Below are positions 8,424-16,292 of a stretch of 47,379 nt of DNA, one piece after another. This DNA is from Opitutus sp. GAS368 (GTDB lineage Bacteria > Verrucomicrobiota > Verrucomicrobiia > Opitutales > Opitutaceae). Position 1 is the first letter of the stretch, and the number at the start of each line of letters is the position of its first letter. A model generated the notes under the pieces. The model did not search any database, was not told the DNA's origin, and saw nothing but the letters and a program-made list of their open reading frames with translations. A program made the translations under genes and the position numbers. The stretch covers positions 1-47,379 of the forward strand of contig CAMCHO010000011.1 of assembly GCA_945874455.1 (NCBI GenBank), read 5' to 3'.

Positions 8424-9380
8424 TCAATAAACGCAGCCATACATCACCCCTATATTAAAAAGCCAGATCGCTCCCGCAAACGGCGCCTGCGCTTTGATCA
8501 CCGCATAGTGGTCTTTCAGCTCCAGTAGCCTTGCGGGCACGATATTAAAATTAGCCGCCATCGGCGTGACCAGCGTCCCGCAGTACCCGCTCAGCATCCC
8601 GAGTGCACCCATCACCGCCGGATCCCCTCCGTGGGCCTGCACGATAAACGGCAATCCCACTCCCAGCGTCATCACGGGAAATGCGGCGAACGCGTTCCCC
8701 AACAAAACAGTAAACAGTACCATACCTCCGCCATACGCGACCACCGCCACCAACGGAAACTGCACCGGCAACGCCGTCGCCACGAGCCCCGCAATGACAC
8801 CCCCCACGCCCGCTTTTGCCATGATGCCACCGAGAGCCGCCAACATCGCGGGTAAAATCAGCGACCAGCTGAGCAATTGCAGTAGCCTCCCGCCCTCGCG
8901 CGCTGCGGCCAGCGGGCGTTCACCCGTCGTCCGCAGCGCCGTAGCCAAGCCGATGATACAACCCAGCCCGAGTGCGATTTGGGCCACCTGCTTCGGATTG
9001 ACCAGCGAGACATCGCCGAATTTCACCCAGTCCAATCCCGCACCGCCCACGATCGCTACGACTGGCACCCATAGCACGGGCCACAGGAGCCGGTTGCCGA
9101 GCACCTCCGCACGTTTCGTCAACTCCGCAGAATCTCCCCGCGCAAACTGCGGGGCACCCACCCGCTTGGTCGCGACCAAGCTCGTGAGCCCGAGCACGGC
9201 ATAGCCCACCGCAATGGGCGGGAGCCACTTGCCCAAGCCGACCGCAACCGCTAGCAACAACCAAAAAACAGCCGAGCCCCATCGCTGCGGATGCGTCGCA
9301 TCCCACGCGATCAACGCGCCCACCGCCGCCAAGACGACGCCACACCCCACGAGAAACAGATCGAGCGTCAGCAACGTCAC
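8424..9380 (-). CDS. DUF979 membrane protein, predicted permease subunit
   Basis: About 318 residues with eight or more hydrophobic segments, matching the DUF979 family (LFLVGCGVVLAAVGALIAW at the start, VLLGNAFAAFPVMTLGVGLP and GMLSGYCGTLVTPMAANFN later). The best start is GTG 9380, which overlaps the DUF969 stop codon as GTGA; a longer upstream frame exists but would overlap DUF969 by about 90 bases. DUF979 and DUF969 proteins are almost always adjacent and resemble two halves of an ion-transporter-type permease. Their position between pxpA and pcp supports uptake of pyroglutamate or pyroglutamyl peptides; that substrate is inferred from context only. Confidence 0.9.
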   Translation of the reverse strand: MTLLTLDLFLVGCGVVLAAVGALIAWDATHPQRWGSAVFWLLLAVAVGLGKWLPPIAVGYAVLGLTSLVATKRVGAPQFARGDSAELTKRAEVLGNRLLWPVLWVPVVAIVGGAGLDWVKFGDVSLVNPKQVAQIALGLGCIIGLATALRTTGERPLAAAREGGRLLQLLSWSLILPAMLAALGGIMAKAGVGGVIAGLVATALPVQFPLVAVVAYGGGMVLFTVLLGNAFAAFPVMTLGVGLPFIVQAHGGDPAVMGALGMLSGYCGTLVTPMAANFNIVPARLLELKDHYAVIKAQAPFAGAIWLFNIGVMYGCVY

Positions 9381-10063
9381 GGCGCACGCTCCTTCGCTGC
9401 CGCCGCCGCTTTTTTCAATCGCGCATCGAGTCGCCGATACCGCCACCACCCCACGAGCACCACCCACAGGGCCGTCGGGAGACTCCAGAGCTTGAGGTCA
9501 CTCAGGGCTACAGCGACACCCGCATTGTCAAAAAACGCCTTGATCAGCAGCAATGCGCCAATCGCAACAAAGATATCGTCCGAGAAAAAGTTCCCCACGT
9601 TCTCCGCCGCCGCCGCGTGCGCCCGGATCTCGTCGCGCGATTGCCGGCTCGGCGTTCCGGGCCGCACCAACGCCGCACCTTCGGCCATCGGTGCAATCAA
9701 CGGACGGACCATGGCGGCATGATTGCCGATGCTCAGCCCAAACATGCTCGTGAAGCCCCGGAGCAGCTGATAGCCCCAAAGCACCCGCCCGGCCGTCGCC
9801 GCAGTGGCTCGCTGAATCAGCATCGCCACCCGCTCCTGCAGACCGTGCCGCTCCAATACGCCGACGATCGGCACCATCAAAATGATCGGCAACATGAGAG
9901 CCCGATTGTCGGTGAAAAACTGACCGATCATCGCCACGACTTCGTTGAACGAAAAGCCCGCCGCCACTCCCGTCGTGAGCCCGCCGGCCACGACGACTAG
10001 CAGCGGATTTGCCCGTAACGCAAAACCGACTACAACAACCAACATGCCGAGTAACGTGATCAT
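9377..10063 (-). CDS. DUF969 membrane protein, predicted permease subunit
   Basis: 228 residues, with hydrophobic helices at the N-terminus (LLGMLVVVVGFALRANPLLVVVAGGLTTGVAAG), a middle block LMLPIILMVPIVGVLERHGLQERV and the signature GFTSMFGLSIGNHAAMVRPLIAPMA (given here only as a landmark), then SDDIFVAIGALLLIKAFF. This is the DUF969 family. The ATG at 10063 overlaps the pxpA stop codon (ATGA), and its own stop overlaps the DUF979 start (GTGA), so the three genes are translationally coupled. It probably forms a membrane complex with DUF979. The transported compound is not shown by the sequence; 5-oxoproline is the contextual guess. Confidence 0.9.
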   Translation of the reverse strand: MITLLGMLVVVVGFALRANPLLVVVAGGLTTGVAAGFSFNEVVAMIGQFFTDNRALMLPIILMVPIVGVLERHGLQERVAMLIQRATAATAGRVLWGYQLLRGFTSMFGLSIGNHAAMVRPLIAPMAEGAALVRPGTPSRQSRDEIRAHAAAAENVGNFFSDDIFVAIGALLLIKAFFDNAGVAVALSDLKLWSLPTALWVVLVGWWRYRRLDARLKKAAAAAKERAP

Positions 10064-10755
10064 ACACCAAACGCTCTGATTTCGATTCCCGATTGCCGCA
10101 ACTCAACGTGCAAACGTCGCGCCAATGCCGCCGCGTGCGCCCCGTCGCCATGCAGGCAGATCGTATCCGCTCCCGCCCGCACCATCCGCAGCGCCTGCGC
10201 AATCGCTACCGCTTCATCCGTAATGACCGCTCCCGCTTCAGCTCGCGGCGTCAGCGCGCCATCCGCGCGATAAGTGCGGTCCGCAAATACTTCCTCGGCG
10301 ACCCGCAGCCCGAAACGTCGCCCCGCCCGCACCAGTTCACTGCCCCGTAACGCGAAGAGCACCAAGCGCGCATCGACCGCGTGGACCGCTCCCGCCACGG
10401 CCTCTGCGATGACCGCGTCTCGCGCCGCCAGATTATAGAGCGCACCATGTGGCTTCACGTGCACCACGGTGCCGATCTGTTGCAACGCCCGCACCTGCCG
10501 CTCCACGAGCGCCCTCACCTCGGTGGCCGCGAGGGCCCATTCCCGCCGCCCGAAATTTTCCCGATCTGCAAATCCCGGATGCGCGCCGATCGCCACGCCG
10601 TGTTGGCGCGCGAGCGCCACGGTCGCCTCCATCGTCGCCTCATCACCCGCATGCGCTCCGCAGGCGATGTTCGCCGACGTGATGACCGCCATCAGTTCGG
10701 CATCGTGCCCCGCGCCTTCGCCGAGATCGCAATTAAGATCAACGCGGAACGACAT
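10060..10755 (-). CDS. pxpA: 5-oxoprolinase subunit A (LamB/YcsF family)
   Basis: 231 residues of the LamB/YcsF family, now known as PxpA of the three-subunit prokaryotic 5-oxoprolinase. It acts with PxpB and PxpC to convert 5-oxoproline to glutamate with ATP hydrolysis. Family landmarks are all present: VDLNCDLGEG at the N-terminus, SANIACGAHAGD, GAHPGFADRENFGRR, VKPHGALYN, EVFADRTY and CLHGDGAHA. The length is close to the usual 240-255. It sits 2 bases after pxpC and overlaps the following DUF969 gene by 4 bases, so it belongs to the same transcript. Confidence 0.96.
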   Translation of the reverse strand: MSFRVDLNCDLGEGAGHDAELMAVITSANIACGAHAGDEATMEATVALARQHGVAIGAHPGFADRENFGRREWALAATEVRALVERQVRALQQIGTVVHVKPHGALYNLAARDAVIAEAVAGAVHAVDARLVLFALRGSELVRAGRRFGLRVAEEVFADRTYRADGALTPRAEAGAVITDEAVAIAQALRMVRAGADTICLHGDGAHAAALARRLHVELRQSGIEIRAFGV

Positions 10756-10757
10756 AG

Positions 10758-11681
10758 TCAGACCATCTTTTGGGCCAGGCCCTCTCGCAGCAAGGCCAGG
10801 GCTCTCGCGCGGTCGAGAATAAGTTGATGCGCCGCTTGAAGCGTTACTTCCCGAAAACGCAGCGTATCGCCCGGTTTGAGCTGCGCGACGAGCGGCAGAT
10901 CCACGCTGATGACGTGAGCGATTTGCGGATACCCGCCAATGGTCTGGGCATCCGCCATTAATACGATCGGTTGTCCGTCTGGGGGCACCTGCACGGTCCC
11001 CGGCGCGACGGTCGCGGAAACGAGTTCTCGCGCGTCACGACGGACCATCTCCGGTCCGATCAGACGCACGCCCATGCGGTCCGACTTCGACGTCACCTTG
11101 AAGCCCACCGTGGTCAGCGGGCCGTCAAACTCGCCCGCCTGCGCGCCGCGGACGATTCGCACCGTCGGTGCGGACGAGTAGGACGGTAAAATGCGTTCAG
11201 CGATCTGCCAGCGACCCACCATCTGCCGGGAGACCGCGGCGGCGCGCAGCTCATCGCCGTCGCGCAGCGCGCGGCCCTCCAGTCCACCCAGCGCCGCTCG
11301 CAAATACGTGCCCCGCCCACCCAACACGACGGGGACATCGAGCCCCCCGGCGACCGCCAGATAACCGCGACAGCCCGTCCGCGCAGCGCCGAATTTCACG
11401 CGCTCACCCCCGCGCACGCGCACCGGTTGCCACCTGGGCACGCCACCGAAATCCCCGCCGCCCATCGCAATCATGGTGTCGGCGGTGAAGACGAGTTCCG
11501 GACCCGTCAGGGTAAATTCCAGCGCCGCCGCGTCCTCCGCGTTGCCCACCAATAAATTTACCACGCGCAGCGCCATCGCATCCATCGCTCCGCCAAGTGG
11601 CACACCCGCTGCACGATGGCCGCGCCGCCCGAGATCCTGCACCGTCGTGAGCATCCCGGACCGAATAACCGTTATCGCCAT
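10758..11681 (-). CDS. pxpC: 5-oxoprolinase subunit C (KipA / allophanate hydrolase subunit 2 family)
   Basis: 307 residues from ATG 11681, matching the biotin-dependent-carboxyltransferase-like AHS2/KipA family. The landmarks are MAITVIRSGMLTTVQDLGR, GVPLGGAMDAMALRVVN, ALEFTLTGPEL, GCRGYLAVAGGL, SDRMGVRLIGP and AQTIGGYPQIAHV. Together with PxpA and PxpB it forms the ATP-dependent 5-oxoprolinase. The start overlaps the end of pxpB by 10 bases. An open frame continues upstream to 11801, but that extension would lie over pxpB and has no family similarity. Confidence 0.95.
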   Translation of the reverse strand: MAITVIRSGMLTTVQDLGRRGHRAAGVPLGGAMDAMALRVVNLLVGNAEDAAALEFTLTGPELVFTADTMIAMGGGDFGGVPRWQPVRVRGGERVKFGAARTGCRGYLAVAGGLDVPVVLGGRGTYLRAALGGLEGRALRDGDELRAAAVSRQMVGRWQIAERILPSYSSAPTVRIVRGAQAGEFDGPLTTVGFKVTSKSDRMGVRLIGPEMVRRDARELVSATVAPGTVQVPPDGQPIVLMADAQTIGGYPQIAHVISVDLPLVAQLKPGDTLRFREVTLQAAHQLILDRARALALLREGLAQKMV

Positions 11682-12346
11682 GCTGCAAACTCCTCCACGT
11701 TGATCGCGCGAAACGTCACCCGATCCCCCGCCCGCAGGAGCGCAGGCTCCTGGCTTCCTGCGTCGAAGAGTCGCAACGGCGTGCGCCCAATGAGATTCCA
11801 ACCGCCCGGCGTCATCAGCGGATAGACCCCCGTCTGCGCGCCACCGATTCCCACTGTCCCCGCCGGCACAATCGTGCGGGGCGTCGGCCTTCGCGGCGTG
11901 TGAATTTTCGCAGGCAGACCACCGAGATAAGCAAAGCCGGGCGCAAATCCGATCGCCTGCACGAGGTAGTCACCTCCGGCGTGCAGGACCACGACTTCCT
12001 CCGAACTGAGCCCCGCCTGTGCGGCCACGTCGGCGAGGTCCGGCCCTCCCTCGCCACCATAGCATACCGGAATTTCCATCACCTTCGCTTCCCTCCTCAA
12101 GTCGGCCGTCTCCACACGTTCCGCCCGCGTCTCGATCTCCCGGCACAGCCGCTCATACCCACCGACCTGAGCGAGTTCGTAAAACACGGTCACGCTCGCA
12201 AACGCTGGCACGACATCGACCACACCCGCAGGTCGATCGCGCTCGAGCGCCTCAGCCAAAGCCCGTGCTCGCCGAAGCCCGGTCTCGTCGAGGCCGGAGC
12301 CGAGCGCGACAACAACGGCGGAATCGCCGAGGGGTGTGAGCCTCAT
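11672..12346 (-). CDS. pxpB: 5-oxoprolinase subunit B (KipI / allophanate hydrolase subunit 1 family)
   Basis: 224 residues from ATG 12346, the first gene of the pyroglutamate operon. It matches the AHS1/KipI family: MRLTPLGDSAVVVALG at the start, ASVTVFYE, MEIPVCYGGEGGPDLADVA, YLVQAIGFAPGFAYLGGLP, the PRRPTPRTIVPAGTVGIGG block and TGVYPLMTPGGWNLIGRTP. PxpB and PxpC work as a pair with PxpA. The reading frame opens at 12394, giving 16 more residues, but those (MSFLFCGAPRHANSDG) do not look like the family, so the internal ATG is preferred. The promoter should lie in the 115-base gap to the divergent lipoprotein gene. Confidence 0.95.
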   Translation of the reverse strand: MRLTPLGDSAVVVALGSGLDETGLRRARALAEALERDRPAGVVDVVPAFASVTVFYELAQVGGYERLCREIETRAERVETADLRREAKVMEIPVCYGGEGGPDLADVAAQAGLSSEEVVVLHAGGDYLVQAIGFAPGFAYLGGLPAKIHTPRRPTPRTIVPAGTVGIGGAQTGVYPLMTPGGWNLIGRTPLRLFDAGSQEPALLRAGDRVTFRAINVEEFAAWR

Positions 12347-12461
12347 TCCGTCACTATTTGCATGCCGCGGTGCGCCGCAAAATAAAAAGCTCAATCCTGT
12401 GATCTAGAATCCACCAGTTTGGGTTGCTGTCGGGCACCAAACGCGAAACTTTAATTTACTC

Positions 12462-13070
12462 ATGCGATGCACAATCCTTCCCCTCGCCGTCACGGCTGCG
12501 GTGTGTTTTAGCGCCAGTGGCTGCCGCGATCCTGAGGTCACCACGTACCGCGTCTCCAAAGAAACTCCACCCGCCGCCAGCGCAGCGGCGAAGGTCCCTG
12601 CGGCCGCCGGCCCCACCACCATGGCCAACACCACTGTCCCCACGGCCGACGGCGAGAGCCTGACGTGGACCGCTCCAGCCCACTGGCAAGCAAAGCCTGC
12701 CACTGCCATGCGCAAGGGCAGCTACGCAGTCCCTACCGACGGAGGCCCGCCCGCTGACTTGTCGATCACGGCCTTCCCCGGCGATGTCGGAGGCGAACCC
12801 GCCAACATCAATCGCTGGCGCGGACAAATCCAACTCGCCCCCGCCAGCGACGCCGATCTCGCCACCGCCATCACCCGCTTCGAAAACAGCGGACTCACAT
12901 TCGCCGTCGTCGACTTTGAAAACGCCCAACAGCGCGTCCTCGGTGCCATCATCCCGTTCCGTGGGAGCACGTGGTTCGTCAAGCTCACGGGCCCAGCCAC
13001 TGAGCTCACCAAAGAAAAGCCGGCCTTTCTTGCGTTCCTGAAAACAGTGAAGCCCCCCTCTACGCCATGA
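12462..13070 (+). CDS. lipoprotein, first gene of cytochrome c maturation operon
   Basis: A 202-residue protein with a lipoprotein signal peptide: a hydrophobic N-terminus ending in SASGC, with the lipidated Cys at position 21. An Ala/Pro-rich linker (about 30-60) is followed by a domain starting LTWTAPAHWQAKPATAMRKGSY and ending TKEKPAFLAFLKTVKPP. I do not recognise a named domain, but the layout resembles small Verrucomicrobia lipoproteins with a single beta-rich domain. The stop codon overlaps the ResB-like start as ATGA, so a role in cytochrome c assembly or a linked respiratory function is suggested by context. Its upstream region (12347-12461) is shared with the divergent pxp operon. 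Confidence 0.8.
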   Translation: MRCTILPLAVTAAVCFSASGCRDPEVTTYRVSKETPPAASAAAKVPAAAGPTTMANTTVPTADGESLTWTAPAHWQAKPATAMRKGSYAVPTDGGPPADLSITAFPGDVGGEPANINRWRGQIQLAPASDADLATAITRFENSGLTFAVVDFENAQQRVLGAIIPFRGSTWFVKLTGPATELTKEKPAFLAFLKTVKPPSTP

Positions 13071-14245
13071 ATCCTCTCGTTCGTTCCGTCCGCGATTTTT
13101 GCGTTTCGCTCAGACTCACCGTCATTCTCCTCGCGCTCTCGCTCATCCTCGTCTTCGCGTCGACGCTCGCGCAGGTCGACCTCGGCATCTATGCCGTTCA
13201 GGAAGAATTTTATCGTTCGTTCGTCGCGATCTGGCAGGTCGGCGGCATTTTTATTCCCCTCCCCGGCGGCTACCTCGTCGGCGGCCTGCTCCTCATCAAC
13301 CTCCTTTCGGCGCACATCTACCGGCTCAAACTGGAGTGGCGTAAAGCCGGCATCCAGCTCACGCACTCCGGTCTGATCGTGCTCTTGCTCGGCGAACTGT
13401 TCACGGGGCTCTGGCAGGAAGATTTTCAGATGACGATCTCCGAGGGTGAGACGAAAAATTATTCCGAAAGCTTTCGCCTCTACGAACTCGCCATCATCGA
13501 CACGACGGACCCGAAGATGGATGAGGTCGTGGCGATCCCCGATGCCAAGCTCGCCGGGGCCGCCCTCGTCCAACACCCGAAACTGCCGTTCCGCGTGGCG
13601 ACCAAAGCCTACTACCCCAATACCACCCTCGCCCGCCGCGATGCGGCCGCACTTTCGCCCGCTGCCGCCGCCGTGCCGGTCGCGACGCGGGGCGTCGGCA
13701 GCAGTGTCGCCGTGACGCCACTCCCGCTCACCTACAAGATGAATGAAATGAACGTGCCTTCCGCGGTCGTGGAACTCATCGGTGACGAGGGCTCACTCGG
13801 CTCTTGGCTCGTCTCGCCCCATCTCGGTGCGCCGCAAACCTTGTCTCACGCCGGCCGCACGTGGCGATTGGAGCTGCGCATCGCCCGCGCTTACAAACCG
13901 TTTTCCCTGCAGCTGCTCAAGGTGACGCACGACATCTACGTCGGAACCGATCTCCCCAAGAATTTCTCCAGTCGGATCAAGCTCACTACCCCGGACGGTC
14001 GCGACGACCGGGAAGTCCTCATCTACATGAACAACCCTCTGCGCTACGGCGGCTACACGTTTTTCCAATATCAGATGGATAGCTCGCGGGGTCAGACCGG
14101 CCTGCAGGTCGTGCGCAATCCCAGCTGGCTGCTACCCTACATCGCCTGCATCATGATGACCTTCGGCCTCCTCTTTCAATTTGGCCTGAGCCTCCGCGCC
14201 TTCATCGCAAAACGCCGCACCACCGCCAAATCCGTCGTCGTATGA
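13067..14245 (+). CDS. resB: ResB-like cytochrome c biogenesis protein (system II)
   Basis: 392 residues with the ResB/Ccs1 layout. Three N-terminal membrane helices (LRLTVILLALSLILVFASTLAQ, GGYLVGGLLLINLLSAHIYRL, GLIVLLLGELFTGLW) precede a large periplasmic domain, which ends with DDREVLIYMNNPLRYGGYTFFQYQ, a typical ResB block. A last helix (WLLPYIACIMMTFGLLFQFGLSL) follows. ResB and CcsA together move heme across the membrane and attach it to apocytochrome c. It is coupled by 4-base ATGA overlaps to the lipoprotein before it and the CcsA gene after it. An Ala-rich stretch near residues 185-215 looks like a lineage-specific spacer. Confidence 0.88.
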   Translation: MNPLVRSVRDFCVSLRLTVILLALSLILVFASTLAQVDLGIYAVQEEFYRSFVAIWQVGGIFIPLPGGYLVGGLLLINLLSAHIYRLKLEWRKAGIQLTHSGLIVLLLGELFTGLWQEDFQMTISEGETKNYSESFRLYELAIIDTTDPKMDEVVAIPDAKLAGAALVQHPKLPFRVATKAYYPNTTLARRDAAALSPAAAAVPVATRGVGSSVAVTPLPLTYKMNEMNVPSAVVELIGDEGSLGSWLVSPHLGAPQTLSHAGRTWRLELRIARAYKPFSLQLLKVTHDIYVGTDLPKNFSSRIKLTTPDGRDDREVLIYMNNPLRYGGYTFFQYQMDSSRGQTGLQVVRNPSWLLPYIACIMMTFGLLFQFGLSLRAFIAKRRTTAKSVVV

Positions 14246-16086
14246 AAAAACACCTTCCGCTCCTCTTCCTGCTGCTCGGCCTCGCGCTCGTCGCTCGCTC
14301 CCTCCTGCCCGAGCCCAATAAAACCGACTTCGACCTCGCCGCTTTCGGTCGCCTCCCCGTCGTCGTCAACGGGCGCGTCAAGCCCGTGGATACCGTCGCC
14401 CGCACCGCACTCGTCGTCCTTCAAAGCAGCCAGAGCATCGCCGCTCCCGACGAGACCAAGCTCACCCCTAACGAGTGGTTGCTGGACGTCCTCTTTCGCA
14501 GCTCACGCGCCGACGCCTACCAACACTTCGAAATCAACCACCCCGACCTCCTCGCGATTTTCAGCCTCACGCCCGCGGAAGGTCGCGCCAAACGTCGCTT
14601 CTCGTTTCGCCAGCTCGAACCCAAAATCGACGAACTCCAGCGCCAAGCCCGCCTCGCCGAGCCCGTCGAAGTCGCGATCCGCACACCGTTCCAAAAGGCC
14701 GTCGCCCAACTCTACGCCAATCTCGGCCTCTACATCCGTCTCAAGGCCAGCTTGGTCGCTCCCGATCACCAAGATTTCCTCGGCGAGCTGCTGACGTATC
14801 AGAAAAATGTTACCGCAGGTGTCGCCGCAGTCCGGGCAAAAGAAGCCGGACAGCCCCACGATCCCGCCCTCGTTGCCCAAATGATGGAGTCCGGCGGACG
14901 ATTTTCGCGGATGGGCGAACTCGCCTATCTCCTCGCCGTCCCACCTAACGACGGGGAGAGCAACACCACGGGCTGGAAGAAAGTCGGCGAGTCCCTCCTC
15001 GATTCGTTTCCCACTGGCCAGATCAATCCCGCGATTATGGTCTACGCCGGTTTGGCGCGCACGTGGAAAGCCGATCAGCCGAAAGAATTTAACGAAATCC
15101 TCCGCCTCTACCGCGCGCAGCTCGAAAGAAATTTCCCCCAGTCACTGGTGAAATGCGATGCCGAGGCTCGCTACAACTCTGCCCAGCCTTTCTACAATGC
15201 GATGATTCTCTACGTCCTCGCGTTTCTGATCGCAGTCATCTCTTGGCTCGTGTGGCCCGTCGAGCTCGGTCGCGCGGCTTTCTCGCTCCTCGGGATCGCT
15301 TGGGTGCTCTCGACTGCGGGCCTCCTCGCCCGGATGTGGCTCGAAGGTCGCCCGCCCGTCACAAACCTCTACTCCTCGGCGCTCTTCGTCGGCTGGAGCG
15401 CCGTCGGTTTCTGCCTCGCACTCGAATACATTTATCGCAACGCCATCGGCTCCGTGGCCGGCGGCCTCGTCGGATTTGCGACGCTGCTCATCGGCTACTA
15501 CCTCTCCCTCGGCGGAGACACTTTGGAGATGATGCGCGCCGTGCTCGATTCGAACTTCTGGCTCGCGACCCACGTCGTCACGGTAACGGCCGGCTACGGA
15601 GCGACGTTCCTCGCGGGCTTTCTCGCAATCATCTACATTTTCCGCGGCGTCTTCACCAAGTCCCTCGACAAGGCCACCGCCGATGCCCTCTCACGCATGA
15701 TCTACGGTATCGTGTGCTTCGCCACTCTGTTCAGCCTCGTCGGCACGATCCTCGGCGGCATCTGGGCTGACCAGTCTTGGGGCCGTTTCTGGGGCTGGGA
15801 CCCCAAAGAAAACGGTGCCCTCATGATCGTAATTTGGAACGCCATCTATCTCCACGCGCGCTGGGGAGGATTGGCGAAACAACGCGGTCTCGCCGCCCTC
15901 GCCGTCTTCGGAAACATTATCACGGCTTGGAGCTGGTTCGGCGTCAACATGCTGGGCGTCGGGCTGCACAGCTACGGCTTCATGGACTCGGCGTTTCCGT
16001 GGCTGCTCGCCTTCGCCGGGAGCCAACTGCTCTGCATCGCCATCGCGAGCATCCCGCTCGCCATGTGGCGTAGCTTCCGGGCTTAG
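14242..16086 (+). CDS. ccsA: CcsA-like cytochrome c synthase with large periplasmic domain
   Basis: 614 residues. The N-terminal helix (HLPLLFLLLGLALVARSLL) leads into a roughly 300-residue periplasmic part beginning at FGRLPVVVNGRVKPVDTVAR. The C-terminal half has about eight membrane helices and the tryptophan-rich WWD motif (SWGRFWGWDPKENGAL, near residues 510-525) that binds heme, with conserved histidines in ATHVVTV and LHSYGF. This N-terminally extended CcsA form is known from Planctomycetes, Verrucomicrobia and Bacteroidetes. It is the last gene of the operon; about 206 bases without a clear gene follow before the recN stop. Confidence 0.92.
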   Translation: MKKHLPLLFLLLGLALVARSLLPEPNKTDFDLAAFGRLPVVVNGRVKPVDTVARTALVVLQSSQSIAAPDETKLTPNEWLLDVLFRSSRADAYQHFEINHPDLLAIFSLTPAEGRAKRRFSFRQLEPKIDELQRQARLAEPVEVAIRTPFQKAVAQLYANLGLYIRLKASLVAPDHQDFLGELLTYQKNVTAGVAAVRAKEAGQPHDPALVAQMMESGGRFSRMGELAYLLAVPPNDGESNTTGWKKVGESLLDSFPTGQINPAIMVYAGLARTWKADQPKEFNEILRLYRAQLERNFPQSLVKCDAEARYNSAQPFYNAMILYVLAFLIAVISWLVWPVELGRAAFSLLGIAWVLSTAGLLARMWLEGRPPVTNLYSSALFVGWSAVGFCLALEYIYRNAIGSVAGGLVGFATLLIGYYLSLGGDTLEMMRAVLDSNFWLATHVVTVTAGYGATFLAGFLAIIYIFRGVFTKSLDKATADALSRMIYGIVCFATLFSLVGTILGGIWADQSWGRFWGWDPKENGALMIVIWNAIYLHARWGGLAKQRGLAALAVFGNIITAWSWFGVNMLGVGLHSYGFMDSAFPWLLAFAGSQLLCIAIASIPLAMWRSFRA

Positions 16087-16292
16087 CCGCATCCAGGCAG
16101 TTGCGGGATGAGCGTCCGGTCCGGAGCTGAGTGACCATTTTCAGCGTCCAAAAGCGTACCGTCACACCTGAGCCCAGTCCCACTTTGGGGTGCTTGCTCG
16201 TCACTCAGATCTCAGCCAGATCTCAACCCGCCGCTATCAAAAATTGCGGGCTTGCGGATGGATAGGTCTAGGTAACCCCGTGGGAAGTCGCT

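Noticed and set aside
12347-12461. Divergent promoter pair between pxpB and the lipoprotein gene
   Set aside because: AT-rich -10-like strings occur (TATTTT, TTTAAT) but no convincing -35 at the right spacing, so no specific promoter is called.
16087-16292. Possible small RNA or gene between ccsA and recN
   Set aside because: Only a weak CCCGC/GCGGG inverted pair is visible; no promoter-terminator pair or coding potential.
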